64,000 nt of DNA, taken from positions 270,107 through 334,106 of the forward strand of contig JADJWZ010000002.1 of NCBI GenBank assembly GCA_016716125.1, written 5' to 3'. Every line of letters starts with the position of its first letter. Positions within the stretch are counted from its first letter, which is position 1. Origin of the DNA: Ignavibacteria bacterium (lineage in GTDB: Bacteria > Bacteroidota > Ignavibacteria > Tepidaquicellales > Tepidaquicellaceae). The translations under genes and the position numbers were made by a program. The notes under the pieces were generated by a model. It ran no database searches and had not been told where the DNA came from. It was given only the letters and a program-made list of their open reading frames with translations. Below are positions 49,406-58,352 of this stretch, piece after piece.

Positions 49406-49846
49406 TCACACTTCTGTAATTCTTCTGTGATAATTTATCTGACCAAGATGGTAAGAAAGATGCGAGATAAGTCTTGCGAAGACAAAAGCGTAAGTTGGAT
49501 TTTCTCCGAATTTATTATCGGGATAGATCTTAGCAAAATCATCATTACCTAAATCATCAAAAACCTTTGCGATCATATTTTTAGTATCCTCTATATTATT
49601 ATAAAGCGTTTCTCTCCCGATATTTTTATCAGAAAATTCTTTATCCCTGTCTCTCACATACCCCGTATTACCAATAAGATCACCAATAAAATAATTCAGA
49701 TTGCCGCAGATATGAAGACAAAGATTTCCCGGTGTGTTTTTTATTTCGCCGTTTAATACCCAGAGATCACTCTCGTTTTTATACAAAGAAATTTCTTCTC
49801 TCAGTGCGTCTAGCTGTGAAAGATACAGCGCTTTTATATTTTGCAT
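49406..49846 (-). CDS. DinB-superfamily (DUF1572-like) protein
   Basis: 146-residue four-helix protein, unrelated to polymerase DinB. His ligands for a divalent metal are in NLCLHICGNLNYFIGD near residue 45 and ARLISHLSYHLGQINYHRR near 130; this spacing is the DinB/YfiT metal triad. Relatives include bacillithiol or mycothiol transferases, which fits the bacilliredoxin at 28061; that link is inference. It ends where DUF4126 ends. Confidence 0.85.
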   Translation of the reverse strand: MQNIKALYLSQLDALREEISLYKNESDLWVLNGEIKNTPGNLCLHICGNLNYFIGDLIGNTGYVRDRDKEFSDKNIGRETLYNNIEDTKNMIAKVFDDLGNDDFAKIYPDNKFGENPTYAFVFARLISHLSYHLGQINYHRRITEV

Positions 49847-49855
49847 AATAATATT

Positions 49856-52279
49856 TTAAAGGAATAACGGATACTGCTTCGGATCAGATTCATTCATGAT
49901 CTCATATACAGCTTCAAAAATATCTTCGGAATTTGGTTTTGAAAAATAATCACCGTCAGTTCCGTAAGCAGGTCTGTGCTCTTTTGCAGCGAGACACTTC
50001 GGATCTGAATCAAGATACCTGTAACCTCCGTCCCTGTCTAAAACATTCTGCATCATAAAAGCTGAAGCTCCTCCGGGTACGTCTTCATCTAAAAATAAAA
50101 TTCTGTTTGTCTTTTTGAGAGATTCCAGAATGATCTTATTTATGTCAAACGGCAGCAGAGTCTGTACGTCAATTAGCTCACATGAGATATTAACTTTATT
50201 CAGTTTTTCAATCGCAGCTCTTGCAATATCAATGCATGCGCCGTAAGTAATGATCGTTACATCAGTTCCTGTAATTAAAATTTCCGGTACACCGAGCGGA
50301 ACGCAGACTTCACTGAGATTGTCCGGCAGTTGCTCTTTTAATCTGTAAGCGTTAAGTCTTTCTATGATAAGCGCGGGTTCATCCGATTTCAAAATAGTAT
50401 TGTAAAATCCTGCAGCTCTTGTCATATCTCTCGGAACGCAGACATGGATACCGCGGAAACTGTTTATGATAGTACCCATCGGCGAACCGGAATGCCAGAT
50501 CCCTTCCAGTCTGTGACCGCGTGTTCTGATAATAACAGGAGCTTTCTGTCCGCCTGCCGTTCTGTACTGCAGACATGCAAGATCATCGCTTATAATTTGC
50601 AAAGCGTAAAGAAGGTAATCAAGATATTGAATTTCGACTATAGGTTTCAATCCTCTCAACGCGCAGCCAATACCCTGACCAACGATAGTAGCTTCGCGGA
50701 TACCGGTATCAGTAAGTCTCAGGTCGCCGTATTTTTCCTGAAGCTTCGCCATTCCCTGATTTACATCACCGAGAAATCCAAGGTCTTCGCCGATCGCAAA
50801 AATTCTCGGATCACCTGCAAATGCAATGTCGAAAAATGCATTTAGCACTTCTCTTCCGTCCAGAACTTTTGAATCCGCGGAATACACGGGCTTAACTTCC
50901 TTAATGTTCATAGCTGACTCTGCAGACTCGCTGTACAGATGCGAACCGTACCTTCTGCTGTTATCTTTTTTAAATTTATTTTTCCACTCTATTAACATCT
51001 CACGGGCGTCTGAATTTTCACCCGAAGTGATCATCAGGACTTCATGCACGGCTTCGGAAATAACTTTCCTGTTGTTATCCAGAGATTTTTTAAGTGATTC
51101 GCTTACTGCGCTGATCTCACCGGAATGATTTCCGGACTTTGCGATTTCCGCGAATAAATTTCTTACTTCTTCATTTTCTTTTTTAATCGGATCAATATAA
51201 TCCTGCCATGCTTCGAGCTGCATTTTTTTCACATAATCCTTCGCATACTTTTCAATCTCATCCAGCTCTTCCTCAGTAGCCATTGCTTCGGCAATTATCC
51301 ATTTCTTCATCTGACTTATGCAGCAGTATTCTTTTTCCCATTCGAGTCTTTCTTTTGTTTTATATCTTTCATGAGAGCCGGAAGTGGAATGTCCCTGCGG
51401 CTGAGTTACCTCCTGTACATCGAAGATAGCGGGGATATGATCTTTCCGGACAGAGCTGATCCCGTTTTCGTACATTGCAACAAGTCCGGGATAATCCCAG
51501 CCTTTTGCCGAATGTATTTTAAATCCCTGTCTGAATTTTTCATCATATTCAAAACCGACAAGCACATTGGAAATACTTTCTTTAGCTATCTGATATTTGC
51601 TCGGCACAGAAATACCAAAACCATTATCCCAGATGGAAACCGCCATCGGGATTCTCAGCACTGCAGCGGCATTCATAGCTTCGAAGAACATACCTTCGGC
51701 GCAGCTTGCATTCCCGATTGTTCCGAATGCAACTTCATTTCCTTTATCGGAAAAATTTTTCATGCCGTCAAGCAGTCTGTTTTCCCGGTATAACTTTGAT
51801 GCGTATGCAAGTCCTACAAGCCGGATCATCTGACTTGCAGTAGGGGAAATATCAGCGGATGTATTTTTCATTTCCATAAGATTTTTCCAGTTGCCTTCGT
51901 CATCCAGTAATCTGTTTGCAAAGTGACCGTTCATAGATCTTCCGCCTGAAGCGGGTTCAAGTCTTACATCAGTATCTGCATAGAGCTGAGCAAAAAATTC
52001 CTTTATGGTCGAAATGCCTGTTGCAAATGCAAAGGTCTGGTCGCGGTAATATCCCGAACGAAAGTCACCTTTACGGAAAACCTTTGCCATGGCTATCTGA
52101 GCAACTTCCTTTCCGTCACCGAAAATTCCGAACTTGGCTTTTCCTGTAAGAACTTCTTTCCGCCCGAGTATGCTTGCCTGTCTGCTTTCATTTGCAAGCT
52201 TAAAATCGGAAAGGACTTCCTTTTTATAATCTTCGAACGTGTTCTTACCATTGACTGATATCTTAGATTGTTTTTTCAT
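49856..52279 (-). CDS. Fused 2-oxoacid dehydrogenase E1 (alpha+beta)
   Basis: 807-residue single-chain E1 of a branched-chain or pyruvate-type dehydrogenase, which decarboxylates a 2-oxoacid on thiamine diphosphate. The alpha part runs at about 1-440, with YYRDQTFAFATG near residue 97, SGGRSMNGHF near 130 and TPP-site GTIGNASCAEGMFFEAMNAA near 205. In this motif Asn stands where related enzymes usually have Asp or Glu. The beta part begins near 480 (DGREVLNAFFDIAFAGDPR) with FAIGEDLGFLG and TDTGIREATIVGQGIG. No E2 or E3 is next to it. It is divergent from the ferredoxin-dependent oxidoreductase operon. Confidence 0.88.
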   Translation of the reverse strand: MKKQSKISVNGKNTFEDYKKEVLSDFKLANESRQASILGRKEVLTGKAKFGIFGDGKEVAQIAMAKVFRKGDFRSGYYRDQTFAFATGISTIKEFFAQLYADTDVRLEPASGGRSMNGHFANRLLDDEGNWKNLMEMKNTSADISPTASQMIRLVGLAYASKLYRENRLLDGMKNFSDKGNEVAFGTIGNASCAEGMFFEAMNAAAVLRIPMAVSIWDNGFGISVPSKYQIAKESISNVLVGFEYDEKFRQGFKIHSAKGWDYPGLVAMYENGISSVRKDHIPAIFDVQEVTQPQGHSTSGSHERYKTKERLEWEKEYCCISQMKKWIIAEAMATEEELDEIEKYAKDYVKKMQLEAWQDYIDPIKKENEEVRNLFAEIAKSGNHSGEISAVSESLKKSLDNNRKVISEAVHEVLMITSGENSDAREMLIEWKNKFKKDNSRRYGSHLYSESAESAMNIKEVKPVYSADSKVLDGREVLNAFFDIAFAGDPRIFAIGEDLGFLGDVNQGMAKLQEKYGDLRLTDTGIREATIVGQGIGCALRGLKPIVEIQYLDYLLYALQIISDDLACLQYRTAGGQKAPVIIRTRGHRLEGIWHSGSPMGTIINSFRGIHVCVPRDMTRAAGFYNTILKSDEPALIIERLNAYRLKEQLPDNLSEVCVPLGVPEILITGTDVTIITYGACIDIARAAIEKLNKVNISCELIDVQTLLPFDINKIILESLKKTNRILFLDEDVPGGASAFMMQNVLDRDGGYRYLDSDPKCLAAKEHRPAYGTDGDYFSKPNSEDIFEAVYEIMNESDPKQYPLFL

Positions 52280-52439
52280 TTAAAATTTTATAATAGATAT
52301 GTTTTTGAATTTAAAAAATATATTTTCATGCTAACAGAGAATGTCATTTCCCTGTTATAATTTAGTAAGGTAATTTATGCATGTAGATTTTCAAAGGTTT
52401 TAATTTACTTAATATTGCTGAAAGGAAAAATATTAAATA

Positions 52440-52457
52440 ATATGACATTTGTCATAT
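52440..52457. promoter_or_regulatory. Perfect 18-base palindrome between divergent E1 and OFOR genes
   Basis: atatgaca, tt, tgtcatat: eight-base arms around a two-base centre. It lies 80 bases before the ferredoxin-like gene and 161 bases before the E1 gene. Length and symmetry fit a dimeric regulator such as a CRP/FNR-type protein; the regulator is unknown. No gene was seen in the 257-base gap. Confidence 0.55.
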
Positions 52458-52536
52458 TCTAATATGATGAAGATTATTGAAAAAAAAGTATTGTTTTATG
52501 ATATTAAAACAAAATTGAACCATTAAACATATTAAA

Positions 52537-52869
52537 ATGGAGACAGCAAAATCAAAAACAGTCAGAGAGAGAAAGCTTAAAGGTAAAGTGGTTTTTGACA
52601 TTCAGAAATGTAAGGGTTGTGAACTTTGTATAACGGCTTGCAAAGAAGGCGGATTAAAGTTATCTGAAAAATTAAACAGCAAGGGTTACAGATATATCAT
52701 TGCGAACAATGATCTATGCACCGGCTGTATTAACTGTGCGCTTGTCTGTCCTGATGCTGTTATTACTGTTTACAGAACGGACGGAAAAAAGAAAAAAATT
52801 GATGTTAATACCGATGATAAAAAAAAAGAGAAAGACATTATCAGTTCTATACTTAAAGAAATTGAATAG
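52537..52869 (+). CDS. 2-oxoacid:ferredoxin oxidoreductase delta subunit (2[4Fe-4S])
   Basis: 110 residues. Two cluster motifs: CKGCELCITACKEG near residue 25 and CTGCINCALVCPDA near 60, so it passes electrons from the TPP subunit to external ferredoxin. The amino end is extended by about 18 charged residues and the carboxyl end by a Lys-rich tail. First gene of a four-subunit operon (delta, alpha, beta, gamma). Confidence 0.9.
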   Translation: METAKSKTVRERKLKGKVVFDIQKCKGCELCITACKEGGLKLSEKLNSKGYRYIIANNDLCTGCINCALVCPDAVITVYRTDGKKKKIDVNTDDKKKEKDIISSILKEIE

Positions 52870-52941
52870 AGCATTTGTAAAGGAAAGTTCTTAAGATCCG
52901 GGCGCAAACATTTTATACAAAAAAATATAATATTTATAATA

Positions 52942-54021
52942 ATGGAAACGAAATTAATGAAAGGCAATGAAGCGTTGGCAGAAGCCGCGATACAGGCGGG
53001 ATGCGACGCATACTTCGGATATCCTATCACTCCGCAGTCGGAAGTGCTTGAATATCTTGCCAGGGAAATTCCAAAATATAATACAAAGGAACACATAAGA
53101 GTAGTGCTGCAGGCGGAAAGCGAGATCGCATCGATCAACATGGTGTACGGCGCTGCCGGAGCGGGATTCCGCGCTATGACAAGCTCTTCCTCGCCGGGCA
53201 TAAGTCTGATGCAGGAAGGAATTTCATATATTGCCGGAGCGGAGCTTCCGTGTCTTATTGTAAATGTAAACCGCGCCGGTCCGGGACTCGGGACAATTCA
53301 GCCCGGTCAGGGAGATTACTTTCAGGCGACTAAAGGCGGCGGGCACGGAGATTATAAATTGATAGTTCTTGCGCCTTCATCAGTTCAGGAAATGGCGGAT
53401 TTTGTTTTCCTCGGATTCGATCTTGCGGACAAATACAGAAATCCCGTTATGATACTTTCAGACGGTGCGATAGGGCAGATGATGGAAAAAGTTACATTCG
53501 GTAATTATACCGTACATAAAACCGAAAAGCCGTGGGCGACAACCGGCAAACCGGAATCACGCGGAAGGAATTACATTACGTCACTTCATATTCAGCCCGA
53601 AAAACTCGAAGAGCATAATCTGAAACTTATAGAAAAGTATAAAGAAATTGAAAAGAATGAAGTTCGTTATGAAGAAATAATGACTGAAGACGCTGAATAT
53701 ATTTTTGTCGCTTACGGACTAAGCGCAAGGATCTGTCATAAAGCTGCAATAATGGCGAGAGAGAAAGGCATTAAAGCGGGAATGTTCAGACCGATCACGC
53801 TTTTCCCGTATCCTTCTGAAAGACTGAGTGAACTTGCAGATAAGGCAAAGTTATTTTTAACTGTCGAGCTTAATGCAGGACAAATGGTGGAAGATGTAAG
53901 ACTTGCAGTGAACGGAAAGATCAGCGTTGAATTTTACGGAAGACTCGGCGGTATGGTACCAAACCCGGAAGAGATTGTAAACAAATTAGAAAATTTAATT
54001 TCAAAAGAAAATGTCAGCTGA
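52942..54021 (+). CDS. vorB: 2-oxoacid:ferredoxin oxidoreductase alpha subunit (VorB/KorA)
   Basis: 359 residues. Opening MKGNEALAEAAIQAGCDAYFGYPITPQSEVLEYLA is the VorB/KorA signature; the pyrimidine-binding domain is followed by the TK-C-like domain II (FVAYGLSARICHKAA near residue 255). The four-subunit order fits 2-oxoisovalerate (VOR) or 2-oxoglutarate (KOR) enzymes, which I cannot separate. It overlaps the beta gene by 11 bases. Confidence 0.9.
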   Translation: METKLMKGNEALAEAAIQAGCDAYFGYPITPQSEVLEYLAREIPKYNTKEHIRVVLQAESEIASINMVYGAAGAGFRAMTSSSSPGISLMQEGISYIAGAELPCLIVNVNRAGPGLGTIQPGQGDYFQATKGGGHGDYKLIVLAPSSVQEMADFVFLGFDLADKYRNPVMILSDGAIGQMMEKVTFGNYTVHKTEKPWATTGKPESRGRNYITSLHIQPEKLEEHNLKLIEKYKEIEKNEVRYEEIMTEDAEYIFVAYGLSARICHKAAIMAREKGIKAGMFRPITLFPYPSERLSELADKAKLFLTVELNAGQMVEDVRLAVNGKISVEFYGRLGGMVPNPEEIVNKLENLISKENVS

Positions 54022-54898
54022 AGAATTAACAATAACTGAAAAGTCTGATAAAAGTATCAGCGCAGAAACGGATACACTAAATGCAACAGGAATATCCTGT
54101 GCGGAAGATGAATATTCTGTAGTTTATGAAAGACCTCATACTTTGCTTGATGTCAATATGCATTATTGTCCGGGATGCGCTCACTCTTTAGTGCACAAGC
54201 TAATTATGGAAGCGGTCGAAGAGCTTGGTATTCAGGAAAATACAATCGGCGTTGCGCCTGTCGGCTGCGCAGTGTTTGCTTATGATTATATGGATGTGGA
54301 TATGCAGGAAGCGGCGCACGGAAGAGCGACTGCAGTTGCAACCGGAATTAAAAGACTGATGCCGGATAAATATGTATTCACTTATCAGGGCGACGGTGAT
54401 CTGGCGGCAATAGGAATTGCTGAAACGATACATACGATTAACCGCGGTGAAAATATTATGATTGTGTTTATAAATAATGCAGTGTACGGAATGACAAGCG
54501 GGCAGATGGCTCCTACTACGCTTGTAGGAATGAAAACCACTACAAGTCCGTTCGGCAGAGATACTTCCGTATATGGATTTCCAATTAAAGTATCGGAACT
54601 CATCTCACAATTGCCGGGATCCTTTTATGTGACAAGGCAGGCGGTAAATAAAAATACAGCTGTCAGAAAAACGAAGAAAGCAATTTTGAATGCGCTGAAT
54701 TATCAGAAGCTGAATAAAGGCACGTGCTTTATAGAGATCATCGGCAACTGTCCGTCCAACTGGAAAATGACGCCTGTCGAATCAAATAATTTCATTGATG
54801 AACAAATGGTAAAGACATTCCCGCTCGGAGATGTAAAGCTGCCAAGCGCTGAAGACTTAAAACAATTAAATCAAACCGGAGATAAACAGCCATGTTAG
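54011..54898 (+). CDS. 2-oxoacid:ferredoxin oxidoreductase beta subunit (TPP-binding)
   Basis: 295 residues. MHYCPGCAHSLVHKL near residue 55 (Cys for cluster or TPP site), TPP motif YQGDGDLAAIGIAETIHTINR near 122 and NNAVYGMTSGQMAPTT near 150. Its amino end has about 35 extra residues relative to the usual start (MSAEELTITEKSD...), which may mean that the true start is an internal codon; the overlap with the alpha gene supports the upstream one. Catalyses oxidative decarboxylation with the alpha, gamma and delta subunits. Confidence 0.9.
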   Translation: MSAEELTITEKSDKSISAETDTLNATGISCAEDEYSVVYERPHTLLDVNMHYCPGCAHSLVHKLIMEAVEELGIQENTIGVAPVGCAVFAYDYMDVDMQEAAHGRATAVATGIKRLMPDKYVFTYQGDGDLAAIGIAETIHTINRGENIMIVFINNAVYGMTSGQMAPTTLVGMKTTTSPFGRDTSVYGFPIKVSELISQLPGSFYVTRQAVNKNTAVRKTKKAILNALNYQKLNKGTCFIEIIGNCPSNWKMTPVESNNFIDEQMVKTFPLGDVKLPSAEDLKQLNQTGDKQPC

Positions 54899-55449
54899 AA
54901 GAAATCATAATAGCCGGATTCGGAGGACAGGGGGTCCTGTCAATGGGTATGACATTGTCATATGCAGGAATGCTGGAAGACAAAGAAATTTCCTGGATGC
55001 CGTCATACGGTCCCGAAATGCGCGGAGGAACGGCAAACTGCATTACAATAATTTCTGATTCAAAGATCAGTTCGCCGATAATATCAAAATTCGACACAGC
55101 AATAATATTAAATCAGCCGTCAATGGATAAGTTCGAATCAAAAATAAAAGAAGGCGGACTGCTGATATATGAATCTACAAACATCAAAGAGATAAGCAAA
55201 AGGAAAGATATTGAGATCATAGGAATCCCTGCGGCGCAGGAAGCTCTTAACATGAAGAACGGAAGAATACTGAATATGATAATGCTCGGAGCTTTTCTTG
55301 AAAAAAGACCGGTGATAAAGATTGAATCCATTATTGAAGCGCTGAAGAAAGTTCTGCCGGAGAGATATCACAATACACTTCCTCTTAACAGGGAAGCGCT
55401 GGAAAAAGGAGCTTCGATGGCTGAGCTTGCAGCGGGAGTTTTGAGTTAA
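54892..55449 (+). CDS. 2-oxoacid:ferredoxin oxidoreductase gamma subunit
   Basis: 185 residues. IIIAGFGGQGVLSMGMTLSYAGM at the amino end and SYGPEMRGGTANCITIIS near residue 40 are the gamma-family signatures (CoA/acetyl transfer side). Overlaps the beta gene by 7 bases. Last gene of the operon; transcription probably ends at the hairpin at 55567. Confidence 0.92.
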   Translation: MLEEIIIAGFGGQGVLSMGMTLSYAGMLEDKEISWMPSYGPEMRGGTANCITIISDSKISSPIISKFDTAIILNQPSMDKFESKIKEGGLLIYESTNIKEISKRKDIEIIGIPAAQEALNMKNGRILNMIMLGAFLEKRPVIKIESIIEALKKVLPERYHNTLPLNREALEKGASMAELAAGVLS

Positions 55450-55463
55450 ATTGTTCTGTAGTT

Positions 55464-55538
55464 TACCACTAAGTCACTAAGACACTAAGGAAAAAGTTTT
55501 AAAATTACAATGCTTTGTGCCTTCGCGCCTTTGTGGTA
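55464..55538. repeat. CCACTAAGTCACTAAGACACTAAGG-type palindromic repeat
   Basis: taccactaagtcactaagac and actaagg (55464-55490), then ctttgtgccttcgcgccttt and gtggta (55513-55538), forming an imperfect inverted repeat. The left arm, reversed, is the same sequence that flanks the IS110-family element at 61237-61254 and 62629-62640. Confidence 0.88.
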
Positions 55539-55566
55539 AAAAACGACGCGGTACGAGCAGAATAAA

Positions 55567-55601
55567 AAAAGTCTGACAGAGAATTAATTTGTCAGACTTT
55601 T
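55567..55601. terminator. Bidirectional terminator between OFOR operon and LysM gene
   Basis: aaaagtctgaca (55567-55578) and tgtcagactttt (55590-55601) are perfect inverted repeats, with T-runs outside the arms in both directions. It serves the convergent gamma-subunit and LysM genes. Confidence 0.92.
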
Positions 55602-55627
55602 TTTTGAAAAATGAAAAAGAACACTTT

Positions 55628-56038
55628 TTACGGAATGTTAAGTTCCTGTCCGGGCTGAATGCTGTCCGGATCTTTCAGTTTATCAGTATTGGCGTTAAAG
55701 ATATCCATATACTTATTTGCGTCACCGTACATTTCCTTAGAAATTTTACTGAGAGTGTCGCCTGATTTTACGACATAAGTTTTTTTACCGAGAGGTTCAG
55801 CTTCCGTAGTTCCGCCGGATGCTATCTCTGAATTTATCATTCTTATATCTGCAACAAGATCAGATGGACTTTCGCCGCCTACTTCTTTTATTTTATTCCA
55901 GACTGTTACTTTTTCAGTTGGCGAAGGGACGGTAGCCGTAATATTCAGCACGCCGTTATTTTCATTGACACTAACATCGACACCGCCGTTTTGATTTATT
56001 GAATCAATCACTGCCTGATACTTTTCCTGTAAAGCCAT
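55628..56038 (-). CDS. BON + LysM domain protein (Kbp/YgaU-like)
   Basis: 136 residues. The amino half (NGGVDVSVNENNGVLNITATVPSPTEKVTVWNKIK) is BON-like. The carboxyl half is a LysM, YVVKSGDTLSKISKEMYGDANKYMDIFNAN near residues 87-125 with closing IQPGQELNIP. Similar to the cytoplasmic potassium-binding protein Kbp of E. coli; no signal peptide, which fits. Follows the GlsB-like gene on the same strand after 47 bases. Confidence 0.88.
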   Translation of the reverse strand: MALQEKYQAVIDSINQNGGVDVSVNENNGVLNITATVPSPTEKVTVWNKIKEVGGESPSDLVADIRMINSEIASGGTTEAEPLGKKTYVVKSGDTLSKISKEMYGDANKYMDIFNANTDKLKDPDSIQPGQELNIP

Positions 56039-56085
56039 TTTAATTAACTCCTGTTTTATTTAATTAGAAATATATTGTGAATTTA

Positions 56086-56358
56086 TTAATCTTTCACCGC
56101 TCTGGCAGCGGATTTACCCTTTATCAGCCTGTAAATTAAAAGAAGTACAATCGCACCGAAGAATGCTGCAATAAATCCGGCAGACTCTCCTTCATCATAC
56201 CATCCGATCATTCTTCCAAGAAAGGTGAATAAAAGAGCACCAACTATACCGATGAGCATTGTAACAAAAATTCCGCCGGGATCTTTACCGGGCATTACGA
56301 GCTTAGCAAGTGCGCCGGCGATTAAACCGATTATTGCTGACCAAATTAGTGACAACAT
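56086..56358 (-). CDS. GlsB/YeaQ/YmgE-type small stress membrane protein
   Basis: 90 residues, three hydrophobic segments. LIWSAIIGLIAGALAKLVMPGKDPGGIFVTMLIGIVGALL is the family signature. Inner-membrane, often stress- or stationary-phase-induced; molecular role unknown. Upstream of the LysM gene, likely one transcript. Confidence 0.9.
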   Translation of the reverse strand: MLSLIWSAIIGLIAGALAKLVMPGKDPGGIFVTMLIGIVGALLFTFLGRMIGWYDEGESAGFIAAFFGAIVLLLIYRLIKGKSAARAVKD

Positions 56359-56439
56359 AATGAACTCCTTTTATTGTTTTTAAAATATTTAAATCAATAT
56401 AGCTAAACTCATTTTTAAATTGAACAAAGATTTTTTGAC

Positions 56440-56525
56440 TGATTCCTGCCGCGGGTGAGATAATTCGCGCTGACGCTGAAAGAAAGTGAGCCCTTTGTTA
56501 ATTTACCGACGGCGGGAATACCCCT
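56440..56525. repeat. GC-rich REP-like segment
   Basis: The gap 56359-56808 has a GC-rich block with cctgccgcgggtgag, cgcgctgacgctgaaag and ttaatttaccgacggcggga. The piece ttaatttaccgacggc (56498-56513) recurs inverted at 61179-61194. A 60-codon open stretch over it is composed of repeat sequence and is not called. Beyond about 56530 the gap is AT-rich and should hold the promoter of the gene at 56809. Confidence 0.6.
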
Positions 56526-56808
56526 CCCCGTATTTTATTTATATCTTAGGAACAAAGTATATATATTATAGAACAGACTTTGGATTTTGCCGCTATACGG
56601 TAAATGTAGTTCCCGCACAAACCGATATTCCTTTCCAAAGAAAAACGTATGAAATTTTATTTAAATGAACTTTATTGATGAAAAATATTATTTAAAGAAC
56701 AAAATTTGTGTTTACAAACAGCATAAAAAATCTTTGATTTCAAGTATCTGATTAATTATAATTGTATAAGGATTAATCCATAAAATATTTTTAATAAGGA
56801 GTAATGAA

Positions 56809-58314
56809 ATGAAAACACTTTTCATAAGTCTCGGCATAAGTCTGATGATACTAACATTAGCCGGGTTTGACAAATTTAATTCGGGGACTGACAGCCGGAC
56901 ATTTAGTTTTAAAACGATAGATGCGAATCAGATAAAAACAGTAATTACAAATACCGGCTTCTCAGACAGAAATCCGGGACCTAATACATCTGCATTCGAG
57001 TGGCCGAAAAATTCAGGCAAGTATGCCATATATTACACAGGTCTCTGGATAAGCGGAAAGACCGGCGATTCGATCAGAGGCAGCAGGGCAATGTATGGCT
57101 CCGAATACAAACCGGGATATTTTGATTACGCGCTGCAGCAGCCAATGGGTGAAAATGATCCGGAATACAGACTTTACAAAGTATCCCCCGATCATCCGAA
57201 CGGCTTTAACGATTTTGATCCGTGGAGTGACTGGCCTGTTCAGCAGGGCGCGCCGTGGGTTGACAATAACGGCAACGGAATTTATGAGCCGCCGGTTGAT
57301 GCTCCTGTTATGAAAGGAGATCAGAATTTTTTCTGTTCATTTACTGACGGATACAGAGACAGCATTCTGAACAGCCGCAGCGCTCCGCCTCTGAAAGCGG
57401 AAATTAAAATGTATGCCTGGGCAAGAGAGCAGCAGGCGTGCGCGGATGCAATAAATTATGAATGGAAAATTATTAATAAGAATGTTTCTGTGTGGAATGA
57501 ATTCAGTTCTGCAATCTGGTCTGATCTGGATATTGGAACTTCGAACAATGACAGAGGAGGAACAGATTCTGTAAAAAATCTAGCCTTTGCATATAACGGC
57601 ATTGATAACGATCCGATATACGGACCGGCGCCCCCTGCTGTCGGGATAATAATAAAAGACGCTTCAGGTCATTCGCAGTATAAATCTGATTTTGGAAATG
57701 TATTCAAATGCGGGACAGGCGGATGTCCGACGGATTCGCTTCAGACATTCAGAGTAATGCAGGGATTAAATACTGACGGCAACAGATTCGTAAATCCGGT
57801 TACCGGTAATTTTACAAATTACAGATATTCCGGAGATCCGGTAAGCGGAGCAGGATGGAATGATTCGACAAGCGGTGACAGATATGTACTGTTAGGATCA
57901 AAATTCGGAAATGTAAATCCTTTTGATACTATAGAATTCAAAACTATCACTTATATAAAAAGAGGATCAAGTAATCTTAATAGTTTGACCGAACTTAAGA
58001 ACTGCGCAGATCAGGTAATACCTGTCAGCAATATTAATACTGAAACGCCGGCGGGGTTTACTTTGTATCAGAACTATCCGAATCCGTTCAATCCGAGTAC
58101 AATTATTAATTACGAATTAAGAATTACGAATGATGTTAAACTAAAAGTGTATGATATTTTAGGAAACGAAGTCTTAACACTTGTAAATGAAAAGCAGGCT
58201 GCGGGTAGTTACGAAGCGGAGTTTGACGGCAGCGGACTTGCAAGCGGGATATATTTTTACCGGCTTGAGACGGGTGAGTTTATACAGACGAAGCGTATGG
58301 CGTTAGTGAAGTAA
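56809..58314 (+). CDS. Type IX-secreted surface protein of unknown function
   Basis: 501 residues. Hydrophobic amino end (MKTLFISLGISLMILTLAGF), then a region with SDRNPGPNTSAFEWPKNSG and IYYTGLWISGKTG, a pattern common in large Ignavibacteria/Bacteroidetes exoproteins. Aromatic- and Asn-rich middle with WVDNNGNGIYEPPVDAP and WSDLDIGTSNNDRGGTDS. Sorting tail begins LYQNYPNPFNPSTIINYEL near residue 420 and ends RMALVK. No catalytic motif seen. Probably exported across the outer membrane and anchored or released. Confidence 0.85.
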   Translation: MKTLFISLGISLMILTLAGFDKFNSGTDSRTFSFKTIDANQIKTVITNTGFSDRNPGPNTSAFEWPKNSGKYAIYYTGLWISGKTGDSIRGSRAMYGSEYKPGYFDYALQQPMGENDPEYRLYKVSPDHPNGFNDFDPWSDWPVQQGAPWVDNNGNGIYEPPVDAPVMKGDQNFFCSFTDGYRDSILNSRSAPPLKAEIKMYAWAREQQACADAINYEWKIINKNVSVWNEFSSAIWSDLDIGTSNNDRGGTDSVKNLAFAYNGIDNDPIYGPAPPAVGIIIKDASGHSQYKSDFGNVFKCGTGGCPTDSLQTFRVMQGLNTDGNRFVNPVTGNFTNYRYSGDPVSGAGWNDSTSGDRYVLLGSKFGNVNPFDTIEFKTITYIKRGSSNLNSLTELKNCADQVIPVSNINTETPAGFTLYQNYPNPFNPSTIINYELRITNDVKLKVYDILGNEVLTLVNEKQAAGSYEAEFDGSGLASGIYFYRLETGEFIQTKRMALVK

Positions 58315-58352
58315 AATATTTTCAGACATCAGCTGGGGCAACCTCCCCCTAA

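Noticed and set aside
56486..56668. 60-codon open stretch upstream of the T9SS gene
   Set aside because: It begins in a REP-like segment shared with 61179-61194, and the rest is low-complexity; no family features.
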